From positions 106,911 to 170,910 of the forward strand of contig NZ_BOPH01000068.1 in the NCBI RefSeq assembly GCF_016863655.1: a stretch of DNA of 64,000 bases. The letters run 5' to 3'. This DNA comes from Virgisporangium ochraceum. Its GTDB lineage: Bacteria; Actinomycetota; Actinomycetes; Mycobacteriales; Micromonosporaceae. The translations under genes and the position numbers were made by a program. Of the stretch, positions 43,271-50,964 are shown piece after piece (positions within the stretch are counted from its first letter, which is position 1; every line of letters begins with the position of its first letter). The notes under the pieces were generated by a model, which saw only the letters and a program-made list of their open reading frames with translations, searched no databases and had not been told where the DNA came from.

Positions 43271-43917
43271 GCGCGGGGGCGGTAGGCCCAGTGCCACGGC
43301 TCGCGGGGCGTGTTCTCCACGAACCCGTAGCGACCGGCGTTCGCGCGCATCCACGCCTGGGCCTTCGAGTTCAGGTCGAGGTCGGCGGCCATGCCCCAGC
43401 CGTGGTCGCTGGTGCCGGGCTTCGCGGCGAGGCCGCCCTGCGAGTACAGGCCCTTGCGCTTGGCGAGGTCGACCTGCTCGGCGAAGGAGCGGTAGGAGTC
43501 GGTGATGCCGATCGTCACGCCGTCGCGGCGGGCGTCGGCGATCAGCCGCGTCAGCGAGTCGGCGGCCGGGGTCCAGAGGCGGTGCCGGGTGTCGCCCACC
43601 TGGCCCAGCGCGCCCGACGGGATGCGACCGTTGCCGTAGGCGGCGAGGTCGGCCGGTATGCCCTTGGCGTTCAGGTTCGCCTTGCCGGTGCCGGCGACAC
43701 CGGCGCCGGCGGCCCCGGCGCCGAGGGCGCCCATCGCGGTCGAGCCGGCGCCCATGCTCCGCAGCGTCTCCGCGAAGGCGTTTCCGCCGGCGGTGGTGGC
43801 CGTACCGGTGGGAGCGGTCGCGGTTGCCGTGCCGGCCGGCCAGCCGCCGGCGCGCACCGCGGCGAGCTGGGACTCGATGTAGGCGATGCGGCTGGAGATG
43901 CTGCTGATCGCGTCCAA
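43267..43917 (-). CDS. M15-family (VanY-like) D,D-carboxypeptidase domain protein
   Basis: The 216-residue protein has an N-terminal helix (ISSRIAYIESQLAAVRAGG) and an Ala/Gly/Thr linker. The M15 zinc peptidase domain follows: ITDSYRSFAEQVDLAKRKGL, GTSDHGWGMAADLDL with His and Asp ligands, and the final His in PREPWHWAY. It probably cuts peptidoglycan peptides. There is no signal peptide. The start is TTG 43917, with GGGGGGAT spaced 9 bases before; no ATG or GTG in frame would keep the helix. An export route is not visible, which is odd for a cell-wall enzyme. Confidence 0.85.
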   Translation of the reverse strand: MDAISSISSRIAYIESQLAAVRAGGWPAGTATATAPTGTATTAGGNAFAETLRSMGAGSTAMGALGAGAAGAGVAGTGKANLNAKGIPADLAAYGNGRIPSGALGQVGDTRHRLWTPAADSLTRLIADARRDGVTIGITDSYRSFAEQVDLAKRKGLYSQGGLAAKPGTSDHGWGMAADLDLNSKAQAWMRANAGRYGFVENTPREPWHWAYRPRA

Positions 43918-44018
43918 AGGTTGATCCCCCCGTGAGTCGGCCCTCCCAGATCGGCCCGGATCCCGGCCCCGTGAGGAATTCGCTCGCGTTTGCTCCGGTG
44001 ACGCTGTCTCATGGCCGC

Positions 44019-45017
44019 ATGGACCCCGCCTGGCTCGACCCGGAACAGCTCGATCACCGTGACGTCGCGGGCGCCGTCGCGGTCGTCGAGGCGGCCCGGG
44101 CCGCCGACACCCCGGTGCTGGTACCGGTGCTGTCCACCTCGTACACCTACCGCCTCAAGCACGGGTGGGACGGCGATCCCCCGGCCACCGCCGTGCACCG
44201 CAACGCCCGCGGCCGCGTCGACGGGGTGCTCGACGTGTGGCTGCCGCGGTGGGACAACACGCACCTCGCCACGATCGGGGTCACCGTCGACCCGCTGTCG
44301 CGGGGCAACGGGCTCGGGCGGGCGCTCTTCGAGGCCGGCATCGCGCGGGCCCGCGCCGAGAACCGCACCACGGTGCTGGCCGACACGCACGACTACCCCA
44401 CCGGCGTCGGGTTCCTCACGGCGATGGGGATGTCCCAGGCGTCCGAGGTGATGCTGCGCCGCCAGGACCCCGCGGACCTCGACTGGAGCCGGCTCGACAC
44501 GCTCCACGCGTCGGCGGAGGCGAAGGCCGGCGCGTACGAGCTGGTGCGGATCGCGGGACCGACGCCCGACGACCAGCTGGACGCGGTCACCGTCCTGACC
44601 GCCGCGATCAACGACGCGCCCACCGACGGCCTCGACGTCGAGGACGACGTGTTCACGCCGGAGCGGGTACGCCGGTTCGAGACCTCCCAGGTGCTGCGCG
44701 GCCGCCGCATCTACCGGCTGATGGCCCGGCACCGCGACACCGGCGAGCTGGCCGGGCACACCATCGTCGTCGTCGACGGTGAGCGGCCGTGGATCGGCTT
44801 CCAGCTCGACACCAGCGTGGTACGGGCGCACCGCGGCTACCGGCTGGGGCTGCTGTTGAAGATCGGCATGCTGCGGTGGCTCGCCGTCGAGGAGCCGCAG
44901 CTGCGCTCGGTCGACACCGACAACGCCGCGTCGAACGGCTACATGATTTCGATCAACGACGCGATCGGCTACAAGGTGATCGGCAGCAAGCTGGAGTACC
45001 AGCTCAAGCTGAGCTGA
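44019..45017 (+). CDS. Tandem GNAT acetyltransferase
   Basis: The 332-residue protein has two GNAT-like halves: DNTHLATIGVTVDPLSRGNGLGRALFEAGIARA near residue 85 has the acetyl-CoA loop RGNGLG. The second half has DTSVVRAHRGYRLGLLLKIGMLRWL with RGYRLG and VDTDNAASNGYMISINDAIGYKV. ATG 44019 was preferred to an upstream GTG at 43932, which lacks a ribosome site; both are possible. Its 3' end overlaps the convergent GGDEF-EAL gene by 14 bases. Substrate unknown. Confidence 0.88.
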   Translation: MDPAWLDPEQLDHRDVAGAVAVVEAARAADTPVLVPVLSTSYTYRLKHGWDGDPPATAVHRNARGRVDGVLDVWLPRWDNTHLATIGVTVDPLSRGNGLGRALFEAGIARARAENRTTVLADTHDYPTGVGFLTAMGMSQASEVMLRRQDPADLDWSRLDTLHASAEAKAGAYELVRIAGPTPDDQLDAVTVLTAAINDAPTDGLDVEDDVFTPERVRRFETSQVLRGRRIYRLMARHRDTGELAGHTIVVVDGERPWIGFQLDTSVVRAHRGYRLGLLLKIGMLRWLAVEEPQLRSVDTDNAASNGYMISINDAIGYKVIGSKLEYQLKLS

Positions 45018-47304
45018 CCGGCTTGTCCGGAGCCGTGCCGACCCGCTCCTCCGGCAGGCTCGGCCACCCGTGCGCGGCCCGGCTCACCAGGTCGTCCATC
45101 GCGTCCGCGGCCAGCGGCTCGGCGAAGTGGTAGCCCTGGGCGTTGTCGCAGCCGAGCATGGTCAGCTCGGTCGCCTGCGCGGGCTGCTCGATGCCCTCGG
45201 CCACCGTGTCGAGCTTGAGCACCTGCCCGAGCCGGATCACCGCCTCGGCGACGGCAGCCCCGGCCGGGTCGCCGTTCAGCTCCGCCACGAAGCTCCGGTC
45301 GATCTTGAGAATGTCCACCGGCAGCCGGCTCAGGTACTGGAGGCTGGAGTAGCCGGTCCCGAAGTCGTCGACGGCCACCCGCACGCCGCGTGTCCGCAGC
45401 TCGACCAGGTGCGCGAGCGCGGTGGCCTCGTTGACCAGCGCGCTCTCGGTGACCTCCAGCACCAGGTTGGCCGGGTCGTAGCCGATGCGGTCGATCAGCT
45501 CACCCACCTCGGCGGCGAACCGGGGCCGCTCCAGCTGCAGCGCCGAGACGTTCACGCTCAGGTAGATGCTCTTCGGCAACCGCTCCTGCCACTCCTTGAC
45601 CCGCACGAGCGCCTCCTCCAGCACCCACGCGCCGATCCCGTGGATGTGCCCGGTCTCCTCGGCAAGCGGGATGAACGTCGCCGGCGGCACGACGCCACGG
45701 GTCGGGTGGTGCCACCGGGCCAGCGCCTCCACCCCGGCGAGCCCGCCCGACGACAGCGCCACGATCGGCTGGTAGGCGACCCGCATCTCGCCGTCGGCGA
45801 CGGCGCGGCCCAGCTCCTCGCCCAGCACCGCCAGCTCCCGGCCGAGTTCCATGCTCCCCTCGACGTACACCTGCCAGCCGTGGGTGCGCCGTCGCTTCGC
45901 GACGTACATCGCCACGTCGGCGCAGTGGAGCAGGTCGCGCTCGGCGGCGGGACCCGCGCCGTCGGGAAACGCGCTCAACGCGACGCCGATGCTGGTCCGC
46001 AGCGTCCTCTCCGCGCCGTCGACGACGACCGGGGTCTCCAGGGCACCCAGGATCCGGTCGGCGACGGCCGTGGCCGCCGCGACGTCGTCGACGCCGTCGA
46101 GCAGGATGGCGAACTCGTCGCCGCCGAGCCGTGCCACCAGGTCGCCGGCGCGCACGCTCTGGCGGAGCACGTCGGCGAACGCGATCAGCACCTGGTCGCC
46201 CGCGTCGTGCCCGTGCGTGTCGTTGACCTGCTTGAACCCGTCGAGATCGAGCAGCAGCACCCCGGTGGCGCGACCGTCGCGCGCCGACCGCCGGGCACTG
46301 CGCGCCAGCGCGTCCCGCAGTCGCATCCGGTTCGCGACGCCGGTCAGCCGGTCCGTCACCAACAGGGCCTGGTTCTCGCGGAGGGTGAGGATCTGACGCA
46401 CGGTGATCCCGACGGTCATCACGACCCCGCCCGCGACGAGGCCGTACCAGCGCGCGACGCCGGCCGCCCAGGCGGCGTAGGCCAGGACGCCGTAGCCGAG
46501 GAGCAGCGCGGCGAACGGCAGCCCGCTGCCGCGCGGATTGCGCGGACGCGCCGGCCGGGTCGGTCCGCCGGCCAGCCTGATCTGCTCGACGGCGGCCGCG
46601 ACCAGGAAGAACAGCGGAACCGGGACGAGCACGCTGCCCACCACCGGACCCTCGCCGATCTTCACGACCGCGAGGTAGAAGTCGACGACGAGGTAGCTGA
46701 GCGTGCCGGCGAGCAGGAGGTTCAGCGGCCGGCGACCGTTGAGCACCGCGCCACGCAGCAGCATCGTGCAGACGCCGAGGATCAGCATAAGGTCGCTGAC
46801 CGGGACGATGAGCGCCCGGGTGCTCGCCGGGTCGGTGATCGCCGGTCCGACGAGGAAGTACCAGGCGAGCATCACCCCGGCGCCGACCACCGTGACGACG
46901 TCCATCGCGAGCTTCCAGCCGGCCCGCCCGTCGAGCGGCTGGGCGGCGAACATCAGCAGGCCGATGAGCAGCACCAGCACGAACGCGATCCGACCGCCGA
47001 TGCTCAGCACCTGCGGCAGCGGCAGCTCGTCGTCCTCGGTGACCGCGTAGATCCCGAAGCCGACGCTGGCCAGCCACAGGGCCACGAAGCACCCCATCAC
47101 CATCCACCACGGGCGGCGCTGCGCGGGCGTGAGCGCGGGATGGGTGGCCGCCTTTCCGGCGTAGACCGCGCCGGCGAGGTTCAACGCGAGAAACGTGCAG
47201 CTGGCGACCGCGGTGTGCGCGGTCGTGCCGTGGGTGGCCGCGAGCGCGACGACGGCGGGCGGGAAGAACAGGTACGGCAGCAGCAGTCCCGTCTTGGTTC
47301 CCAC
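45004..47304 (-). CDS. Membrane GGDEF-EAL cyclic di-GMP protein
   Basis: The 766-residue protein has about nine to ten transmembrane helices in the first 290 residues. A GGDEF domain with an intact RLGGDEF motif is near residue 390. An EAL domain follows with GVEALARWHHP near 523, VTESALVNEA, AVDDFGTGYSSLQYL and KIDRSFV. Both catalytic motifs are complete, so it may both make and degrade cyclic di-GMP. GTG 47304 begins just before the first helix. The N-terminal helices form an uncharacterised sensor of the kind common in Streptomyces-related genomes. Confidence 0.93.
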   Translation of the reverse strand: MGTKTGLLLPYLFFPPAVVALAATHGTTAHTAVASCTFLALNLAGAVYAGKAATHPALTPAQRRPWWMVMGCFVALWLASVGFGIYAVTEDDELPLPQVLSIGGRIAFVLVLLIGLLMFAAQPLDGRAGWKLAMDVVTVVGAGVMLAWYFLVGPAITDPASTRALIVPVSDLMLILGVCTMLLRGAVLNGRRPLNLLLAGTLSYLVVDFYLAVVKIGEGPVVGSVLVPVPLFFLVAAAVEQIRLAGGPTRPARPRNPRGSGLPFAALLLGYGVLAYAAWAAGVARWYGLVAGGVVMTVGITVRQILTLRENQALLVTDRLTGVANRMRLRDALARSARRSARDGRATGVLLLDLDGFKQVNDTHGHDAGDQVLIAFADVLRQSVRAGDLVARLGGDEFAILLDGVDDVAAATAVADRILGALETPVVVDGAERTLRTSIGVALSAFPDGAGPAAERDLLHCADVAMYVAKRRRTHGWQVYVEGSMELGRELAVLGEELGRAVADGEMRVAYQPIVALSSGGLAGVEALARWHHPTRGVVPPATFIPLAEETGHIHGIGAWVLEEALVRVKEWQERLPKSIYLSVNVSALQLERPRFAAEVGELIDRIGYDPANLVLEVTESALVNEATALAHLVELRTRGVRVAVDDFGTGYSSLQYLSRLPVDILKIDRSFVAELNGDPAGAAVAEAVIRLGQVLKLDTVAEGIEQPAQATELTMLGCDNAQGYHFAEPLAADAMDDLVSRAAHGWPSLPEERVGTAPDKPVSSA

Positions 47305-47374
47305 GTCCGGAGCGTCGTCGCGGTGCGGCGCGACCTGAGGATTACCGCTCTGGTAGGCATGGGGGATACGCCAG

Positions 47375-48220
47375 ATTCCCCTCGCCCGGCTGCGGGCCGA
47401 CTGTGCCAACTGCTTCGGTCTGTGCTGCGTGGCGCCCGCGTTCGTCCGCTCGTCGGACTTCGCGATCGACAAGCCGGCCGGCCACGCGTGCCCGAACCTG
47501 GGCGCCGACTTCCGGTGCGGAATCCACGCGTCCCTGCGGCCGCGCGGCTTCGCCGGCTGCACGGTGTTCGACTGCTTCGGTGCGGGTCAGCAGGTCTCGC
47601 GGGTCACCTACGGCGGCCGCAGCTGGCGCGACGACCCGGACACCGCGGGCCAGATGTTCGCGGTGTTCGGAGTGCTGCGGCACCTCCACGAGCTGCTGTA
47701 CTACCTCACCGAGGCGCTGGCGATGCCCCGGGCCGCCGCGCTGCACGGCGCGCTGGCCGAGGCCCGCGACGGTATCGAGGCGCTGGCGGCCGGGACGCCG
47801 GAGGAGGTGCTGGCGCTGGACGTGGCGCCGCTCCGCGCGGGCGTGGGCGAGCTGCTGGGCCGGGCGAGCGAGCTGGTCCGGTCTCACGGTGTTCGCCCTT
47901 CCCGTGGCCGGAAGCGGGACCGGCGGGGCGCCGATTTGATCGGCGCGGTTCTCACCGGCACCGACCTGCGGGGGGCCACCCTGCGCGGCGCGTACCTGAT
48001 CGGCGCCGACCTGACCGGTGCCGACCTGCGCGGCTGCGACCTCCTCGGTGCCGACCTGCGCGGGGCCGACCTCGCGGGGGCCAACCTGGACGGCGCGCTG
48101 TTCCTGCTGCAGTCCCAGGTCGACTCGGCCACCGGTGACTCCCGCACGACCCTGCCGGACGGACGCGTCCGCCCCGCCCATTGGGGCGCCGCCCCTGGTG
48201 GGGTGGAGGCGGGCCGATAA
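47375..48220 (+). CDS. Pentapeptide-repeat protein with N-terminal Cys cluster (non-standard start)
   Basis: The product has a Cys-rich head (RADCANCFGLCCVAPAF), a domain with CPNLGADFRCGIHASLRPRGF and CTVFDCFGAG, and a helical middle. About twelve pentapeptide repeats of A(D/N)LxG type (ADLTGADLRGCDLLGADL) form the C-terminus. The first standard start, GTG 47429, would remove the Cys cluster, which related proteins carry. The frame is open back to a stop at 47354 with no ATG/GTG/TTG. ATT 47375 has GGGGGA eight bases upstream; CTG 47390 is another option. The Cys groups suggest a metal-binding site. Confidence 0.75.
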   Translation: MPLARLRADCANCFGLCCVAPAFVRSSDFAIDKPAGHACPNLGADFRCGIHASLRPRGFAGCTVFDCFGAGQQVSRVTYGGRSWRDDPDTAGQMFAVFGVLRHLHELLYYLTEALAMPRAAALHGALAEARDGIEALAAGTPEEVLALDVAPLRAGVGELLGRASELVRSHGVRPSRGRKRDRRGADLIGAVLTGTDLRGATLRGAYLIGADLTGADLRGCDLLGADLRGADLAGANLDGALFLLQSQVDSATGDSRTTLPDGRVRPAHWGAAPGGVEAGR

Positions 48221-48256
48221 AGTGACTCGGGTTGCCGACGCCACGGGGGTAGAAAC

Positions 48257-49159
48257 GTGTCTGATCAGCCCACGGGGGATGAGCGTCCACTGCTGTGGCC
48301 CGGTGCGGGTGGCGGCTCCGGAGGTGGGTCCGGAGGCGGTTCCGGGGGCGGCTCCGGACCCGGCGAGGGCGGCCCCGAGCGCGGCCGGCCCACCGGTGGC
48401 GGCCCGTCTGGTGGCGGCCCAGCTGGTGGGGGTCCTGCCGGTGGTGGCCCTGCCGGTGGTGGCCCTGCCGGTGGTGGGCGGCGTCCGGCTTCCGAGGGGC
48501 AGCGGCCCGCGGCTTCCGAGGGGCAGCGGCCCGCGGCGCAGGCGCCGGCCACGCCGGCCTCGTCGACCGCCGAGGCCTCGAGCGGACCTCCGGCCGGCGG
48601 CGCCGGGATTCTCTGGCCCTCCTCGGTCACCGGGGGAGCGCAGCCGACCCTGCCTCCGGCCCCGTCCGGTCAGCGCGACGACGGGCCGGGCTTCGGCCAC
48701 GGGCGACCCGGCTTCGGCCACGGTGCGGGGACCGGCTTCGCCCAGCCCGGTGGCGCACCCGGTGGCGGGCAGTTCGGCCACCCGGCACAGCCGGGACAGT
48801 CGGGACACGCGGGACCCCCGGGGCACGCCGGGTACGCCGGTCAGCCCGGTCACGCGGGGCGGCCCGGGCACCCGGGCCAGGCAGGGCATCCGGGGCACCC
48901 GGGTCAGGGCGGATATCCCGGACCGGGCGGGCATCCCGGTCAGCAGGGCCAGCCGGGGCAGTACGGGCGTCCGGGGCGGCCCAGTCGGCAGCAGGGCCGG
49001 CAGCAGGGCCGGCAGCAGGGTCAGCAGCCCGGCTACGGCTCCGCCGGCGCGCAGTACGGACGTCCGGCGGGTCGCGGCAAGGGCAAGCTGGTCGCGATCG
49101 TCCTCGTCGTCCTGGTGGTGCTGGCGGCCGCCGGCGCCGCCGCGTACTTCCTGCTCTGA
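48257..49159 (+). CDS. Gly/Pro-rich collagen-like tail-anchored membrane protein
   Basis: The 300-residue protein is almost wholly low complexity: GGGS repeats, GGGPA units (15-bp repeats), two ASEGQRPA units, then long PGHPGQ/PGHAG collagen-like triplets rich in Gly, Pro, His and Gln. It ends in one hydrophobic helix (LVAIVLVVLVVLAAAGAAAYFLL) after GRGKGK. That predicts a cytoplasmic disordered arm with a C-terminal membrane anchor or a short outside tail. GTG 48257 is the start. Function unknown; the similar N-terminus MSDQPTGDERPLLWPG may be a protein-binding tag. Confidence 0.8.
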   Translation: MSDQPTGDERPLLWPGAGGGSGGGSGGGSGGGSGPGEGGPERGRPTGGGPSGGGPAGGGPAGGGPAGGGPAGGGRRPASEGQRPAASEGQRPAAQAPATPASSTAEASSGPPAGGAGILWPSSVTGGAQPTLPPAPSGQRDDGPGFGHGRPGFGHGAGTGFAQPGGAPGGGQFGHPAQPGQSGHAGPPGHAGYAGQPGHAGRPGHPGQAGHPGHPGQGGYPGPGGHPGQQGQPGQYGRPGRPSRQQGRQQGRQQGQQPGYGSAGAQYGRPAGRGKGKLVAIVLVVLVVLAAAGAAAYFLL

Positions 49160-49192
49160 CTCACCGGCCCGCTCTCACCGACTGCTCCCGAC

Positions 49193-50155
49193 TCACCGAC
49201 CGAGGCGGGCCCGCTGCGGTTCGACCGTGTACTTCGGGTCGTTCCCCGACGCGACGCCGGCCTCGTAGATGCCGAACCTCGTCGCCAGTGACGCGGCGAG
49301 CAGGGCCACCCCCGACGCGGCCGTCGCCACCCGGCTGCGGCGGCCCAGCAGTGCGCCGGCCACCCCCAGCGCGGTCAGCGTCCGCCCGGCCCGCAGCAGC
49401 CGACCGGCCCGGCCGGTGGCGTAGGGCTCGCTGAGCAGGCCGTGCCGGGTCTCCGCCCGGTGCGCCCCGTACAGCTCCAGCGCCGCACCCGCGACCGCGA
49501 TGCGCCGGGCCGGTGCGGCCTCGTCCAACCCACCGACGGCGGCCGCGACCAGCCCGACGCCGGCGCCGCTGGCCAGGGCGCTACCGGCGAACACGACGGG
49601 CAGTTCCCGGTGGGCCGCGTGCCACGACGGCATGGCCGTGTTGGCCAGCAGCACCCCCGTGTACGTGGCCAGCGCCGGCGCCACGGCTGCCGCGCCGAGC
49701 CCGGACACGCGCCCCACGCCGTCAGAGAAACGGCGCACCGCGGGAGAGCGCCGAGCCGCGAAGGAGCGCCGCACCGCGGGGAAGCGCGGCGTCGCGGACG
49801 GGCGGCGCAGCGCGAGCGGAGCCAGTTCCGCCGCGGCGGCCGTGCCGGCGAGGGCGCCGAACGCGCTGAGGATCCAGGTGCCCATCGACATCGGCGACGT
49901 GGGCTTGGCGACCCTGAGCATGTGGTGGAACCGCTCCGGCCGGCCCAGGTCGTTGATCAGGAAGTACGTGCTGGCGCCCAGCGCGGCCAGCGAGGTCAGC
50001 CGTCCGGCGCGGCGCAGCGTCGGCCGGTCGGTGAGGTCGGCGCCGGCCGCGAGCAGGGACGAGCCGGCCGCGAGCCCGCCGGTGAACAGGTACGCGGGAA
50101 TGTCGTGCTTCCACACCGGCACCTTGACGATCGGCCGGCCGTAGTACGAGGTCAT
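49193..50155 (-). CDS. NrfD-family membrane subunit of formate dehydrogenase
   Basis: The 320-residue membrane protein starts MTSYYGRPIVKVPVWKHDIPAYLFTGG, as NrfD/PsrC-type quinone-reactive subunits do, with about eight helices. ATG 50155 overlaps the FeS subunit stop by 4 bases. It would pass electrons from the FeS protein to the quinone pool. An unusual Arg/Ser/Ala/Phe-rich loop (RRPSATPRFPAVRRSFAARR...) made of near-repeats is inserted after the fourth helix. Confidence 0.9.
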   Translation of the reverse strand: MTSYYGRPIVKVPVWKHDIPAYLFTGGLAAGSSLLAAGADLTDRPTLRRAGRLTSLAALGASTYFLINDLGRPERFHHMLRVAKPTSPMSMGTWILSAFGALAGTAAAAELAPLALRRPSATPRFPAVRRSFAARRSPAVRRFSDGVGRVSGLGAAAVAPALATYTGVLLANTAMPSWHAAHRELPVVFAGSALASGAGVGLVAAAVGGLDEAAPARRIAVAGAALELYGAHRAETRHGLLSEPYATGRAGRLLRAGRTLTALGVAGALLGRRSRVATAASGVALLAASLATRFGIYEAGVASGNDPKYTVEPQRARLGR

Positions 50156-50964
50156 CGCCGTCTCCCCAGGAACGCCACCGCCACCGACGCCGCCATCGCG
50201 AGCGCCGCCACCCCGGCGCGCTTCCACATCTCGGGCAGGTCGCGGGTGGTCACCACCGGGTCCGGTGGCAGACCGTACACCTCGGGCTCGTCGAGCAGCA
50301 GGAAGAACGCGCCGTCGCCGCCCACGCCGTCGTTCTCGTCGTGGCCGTACAGCCGGGCCTCGGTCACGCCGGCCGCGTGCAGGGCGTCGACCCGCTCGGC
50401 CGCCTTGACGCGCAGCGTGGAGAGCTCGCCGAACTGGATGGACTCGGTCGGGCAGGCCTTCGCGCAGGCCGGGGTCATCCCGTCGCCGATCCGGTCGTAG
50501 CACAGCGTGCACTTCCAGGCCCGGCCGTCGTCCTTGCGCTGGTCGATGACCCCGTACGGGCACGCCGGGATGCAGTAGCCGCAGCCGTTGCAGATGTCCT
50601 CCTGCACCACCACGGTGCCGAACTCGGTGCGGAACAGCGACCCGGTGGGGCACACGTCGAGGCAGCCCGCGTGGGTGCAGTGCTTGCAGACGTTCGACAT
50701 CATCAGCCAGCGCGGGTCGTCGCCACCGCCGAAGCCGGGCTGCTCGATGAACGCGACGTGCCGCCACGAGTTCGCGTCCAACCGGCCGGTGTTGTCGTAG
50801 GACATGCCCAGCAGGTTGAAGCCGTCGGCGGGGACGGCGTTCCACTCCTTGCAGGCCACCTCGCAGGCCTTGCACCCGATGCACACGCTGGTGTCGGTGA
50901 AGAACCCCATCCGCGGCGGCGCGTCGACGTATCCCGACACGGCGACCGGATCGTAGGAAGCCAT
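50152..50964 (-). CDS. Formate dehydrogenase iron-sulfur (beta) subunit
   Basis: The 270-residue ferredoxin-like protein has four Cys groups for [4Fe-4S] clusters: CIGCKACEVACKEW, CKHCTHAGCLDVCP, CNGCGYCIPACP and CTLCYDRIGDGMTPACAKACP. The C-terminus is one helix (AGVAALAMAASVAVAFLG), as in FdnH-like anchors. ATG 50964 follows the alpha-subunit stop directly, with GGGGAT upstream. It links the catalytic subunit to the NrfD protein. Confidence 0.96.
   Translation of the reverse strand: MASYDPVAVSGYVDAPPRMGFFTDTSVCIGCKACEVACKEWNAVPADGFNLLGMSYDNTGRLDANSWRHVAFIEQPGFGGGDDPRWLMMSNVCKHCTHAGCLDVCPTGSLFRTEFGTVVVQEDICNGCGYCIPACPYGVIDQRKDDGRAWKCTLCYDRIGDGMTPACAKACPTESIQFGELSTLRVKAAERVDALHAAGVTEARLYGHDENDGVGGDGAFFLLLDEPEVYGLPPDPVVTTRDLPEMWKRAGVAALAMAASVAVAFLGRRR

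Noticed and set aside
45070..48138. 1022-codon open frame on the plus strand
   Set aside because: Antisense to the GGDEF-EAL gene and out of frame with the pentapeptide gene; no domain recognised.
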